DNA of 64,000 nt. Source: Jacaranda mimosifolia. Taxonomy: Eukaryota > Streptophyta > Magnoliopsida > Lamiales > Bignoniaceae. The translations under genes and the position numbers were made by a program. The stretch lies in assembly GCA_018894105.1 (NCBI GenBank), contig CM032124.1:39528277-39592276 (forward strand), in the 5' to 3' direction. The notes below the pieces were generated by a model that was not told where the DNA came from, did not search any database, and was given only the letters and a program-made list of their open reading frames with translations. Below, piece by piece: positions 59,816 through 64,000 of this stretch (position 1 is its first letter; every line of letters starts with the position of its first letter).

Positions 59816-60869
59816 AATAGTGTGGTGTGATTTGTGAATGGATAGAATATCCCTGGCCATAACAAACAATGTCCCATTGGCAAAAGAAGCCAAAACCATC
59901 TCACCATTTTGCAACTGCCAAAAATTTGTTTAGTTTTAATGGCTAACTGCCAAGCAATCTATTCATCTTGGTTCCTAAGATGCCACATCCCACTATGCTG
60001 ATGCTGCTCTGTGCTTCTAATCCTACTTAGCCCTGTTTCTTGGACCAGTCCTTTTTGGGTTTTCAAAAAAAAGAGACCTAGCTGAAACTGAAATTTTTTC
60101 TCAGGTGCCCACTTTTGCATTTTTTTTTTTGTTTGACTTTTGCTATCTTTGAAGGACTGCTATGGCTTTTATGTGAAACCTTTTTATTGCTAAGGTGGCT
60201 TTGTAAATGAGTTGCCAATTCTTGTAATATTCCATTATTCTATTCTATTTTACTCTGTTTCTTGAAATCCCCACTCCACACACACAAGGAAGGAAAGCTT
60301 TCTGCAGCGCCCTCCACTTGATTTGTCCCAAGGTAGCTTCTTTTTATCTCTCTTAGAAATAATCACGATTGGTTTTGTTTATGATCTGCAGCTGCTTAGA
60401 TTTTATGTTTCTACTGCAATTTTTCTATGAAAAAAGAATGCTTTTGAGCTGAAAGGTGTTTACTTGGTTATGAAAACTTAATTGGGGTGATTCTTTGTTG
60501 GATTGTAGTGTCTTCCTTTGTGGGGGTGGCTAAGTTGTTATGTAGTTATATTTCTTTTCATTTATTTGGCTTTGCTTGGATTTCTTGGGTTTTGGGAATT
60601 TTTTATATGAGGAGTGAAAATTTGAAGTAAATCTCTCTACTGGAGGAAAGAAATTCATCAGATTCTTGACATTGATAAGGGTTCTCTTTTCTCACTTTTC
60701 TTAGGTCCGACTCAGAATAATTGATATTGGACTATGGTTGCTTCTGTTCTGAAATTTCGAGTATTTAATGTTGCTATTAGTATCCAACTTTCTTGCTATG
60801 AATTCTTACTGCAGTTGCTGGAGCTGCTGAATTGTGACCACAGTTGGGGGAGAATCTTATATTTGGAAG

Positions 60870-63964
<3,095 letters not shown>

Positions 63965-64000
63965 GTTTGGTTATACTCATCCATCAGTTTGATCATCTTG

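Larger units (their letters stand above)
51765..60869. other. Gene-free, transposon-rich interval and PDS leader
   Basis: About 8.5 kb without a convincing gene. It begins with the SRF promoter (read leftwards). It contains the MITE at 52707-53022, TTTTTA repeats near 53322-53356, related direct repeats at 54344-54880, TAAA/TATA repeats near 55265-55345, a C14 run then A run at about 56247-56275, a SINE-like copy at 57000, the reversed hAT-like copy at 57590-57931 and an AACCGAA-rich block at 58255-59815. From about 60240 a PDS leader is likely: a donor at about 60333 (CCCAAG|GTAGC) and an acceptor TACTGCAG near 60815 suggest a 5'-UTR intron. Confidence 0.5.

Overview
This window is plant nuclear DNA from a eudicot. 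Its genes are split by many short introns with GT...AG borders (one GC...AG), the spacers are AT-rich, and small transposon relics are scattered between genes. The phytoene desaturase at the right edge reads like an asterid protein, probably lamiid, but that placement is inference. Nothing bacterial, viral, organellar or CRISPR-like was seen.

Layout, left to right. 1-3.5 kb: gene-free, with a tight hairpin and a tandem array of a miniature LTR retroelement. 4.2-10.6 kb (+): Pumilio-family nucleolar protein APUM23. 11.0-11.3 kb (-): precursor of a possible secreted signalling peptide. 14.6-17.0 kb (+): membrane-anchored ubiquitin E2 of the UBC33/34 type. 19.5-20.1 kb (+): plant-specific unknown protein. 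21.0-21.8 kb (-): RING-H2 ligase like ATL60. 25.5-26.1 kb (-): a second, frame-broken RING-H2 gene. 27.5-30.5 kb (+): large protein with NUMOD3-like motifs. 30.8-31.2 kb (-): a two-exon small gene of unknown function, assembled here from splice signals. 32.3-34.5 kb (+): type II membrane O-fucosyltransferase-family protein. 36.5-40.5 kb (+): mitochondrial K+-H+ exchange-related protein. 41.8-46.0 kb (+): 26S proteasome ATPase RPT1. 47.1-51.8 kb (-): STRUBBELIG-family LRR receptor pseudokinase, like SRF6. 51.8-60.2 kb: gene-free and transposon-rich. 60.9-64.0 kb (+): phytoene desaturase (PDS), cut by the window edge.

The genes do not form one pathway. Ubiquitin/proteasome functions recur (E2, two RING proteins, RPT1), but this is more likely chance plus conserved gene order than a cluster. 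From memory of the Arabidopsis annotation, the run ATL60 - NUMOD3 protein - O-fucosyltransferase - K+-H+ exchange-related protein - RPT1A - SRF6 matches loci At1g53820 down to At1g53730 in the same relative order, which suggests an old conserved block.

Exon boundaries were derived by hand from splice consensus and reading-frame continuity. Every multi-exon model given as complete keeps frame from ATG to stop. No clearly new multi-gene system was found. The best second-look items are the tandem miniature retroelement array, the unannotated two-exon gene at 30.8-31.2 kb, the putative peptide hormone gene, the frame-broken RING gene, an intron of the receptor gene that is fully open in frame, and several well-bounded MITEs.
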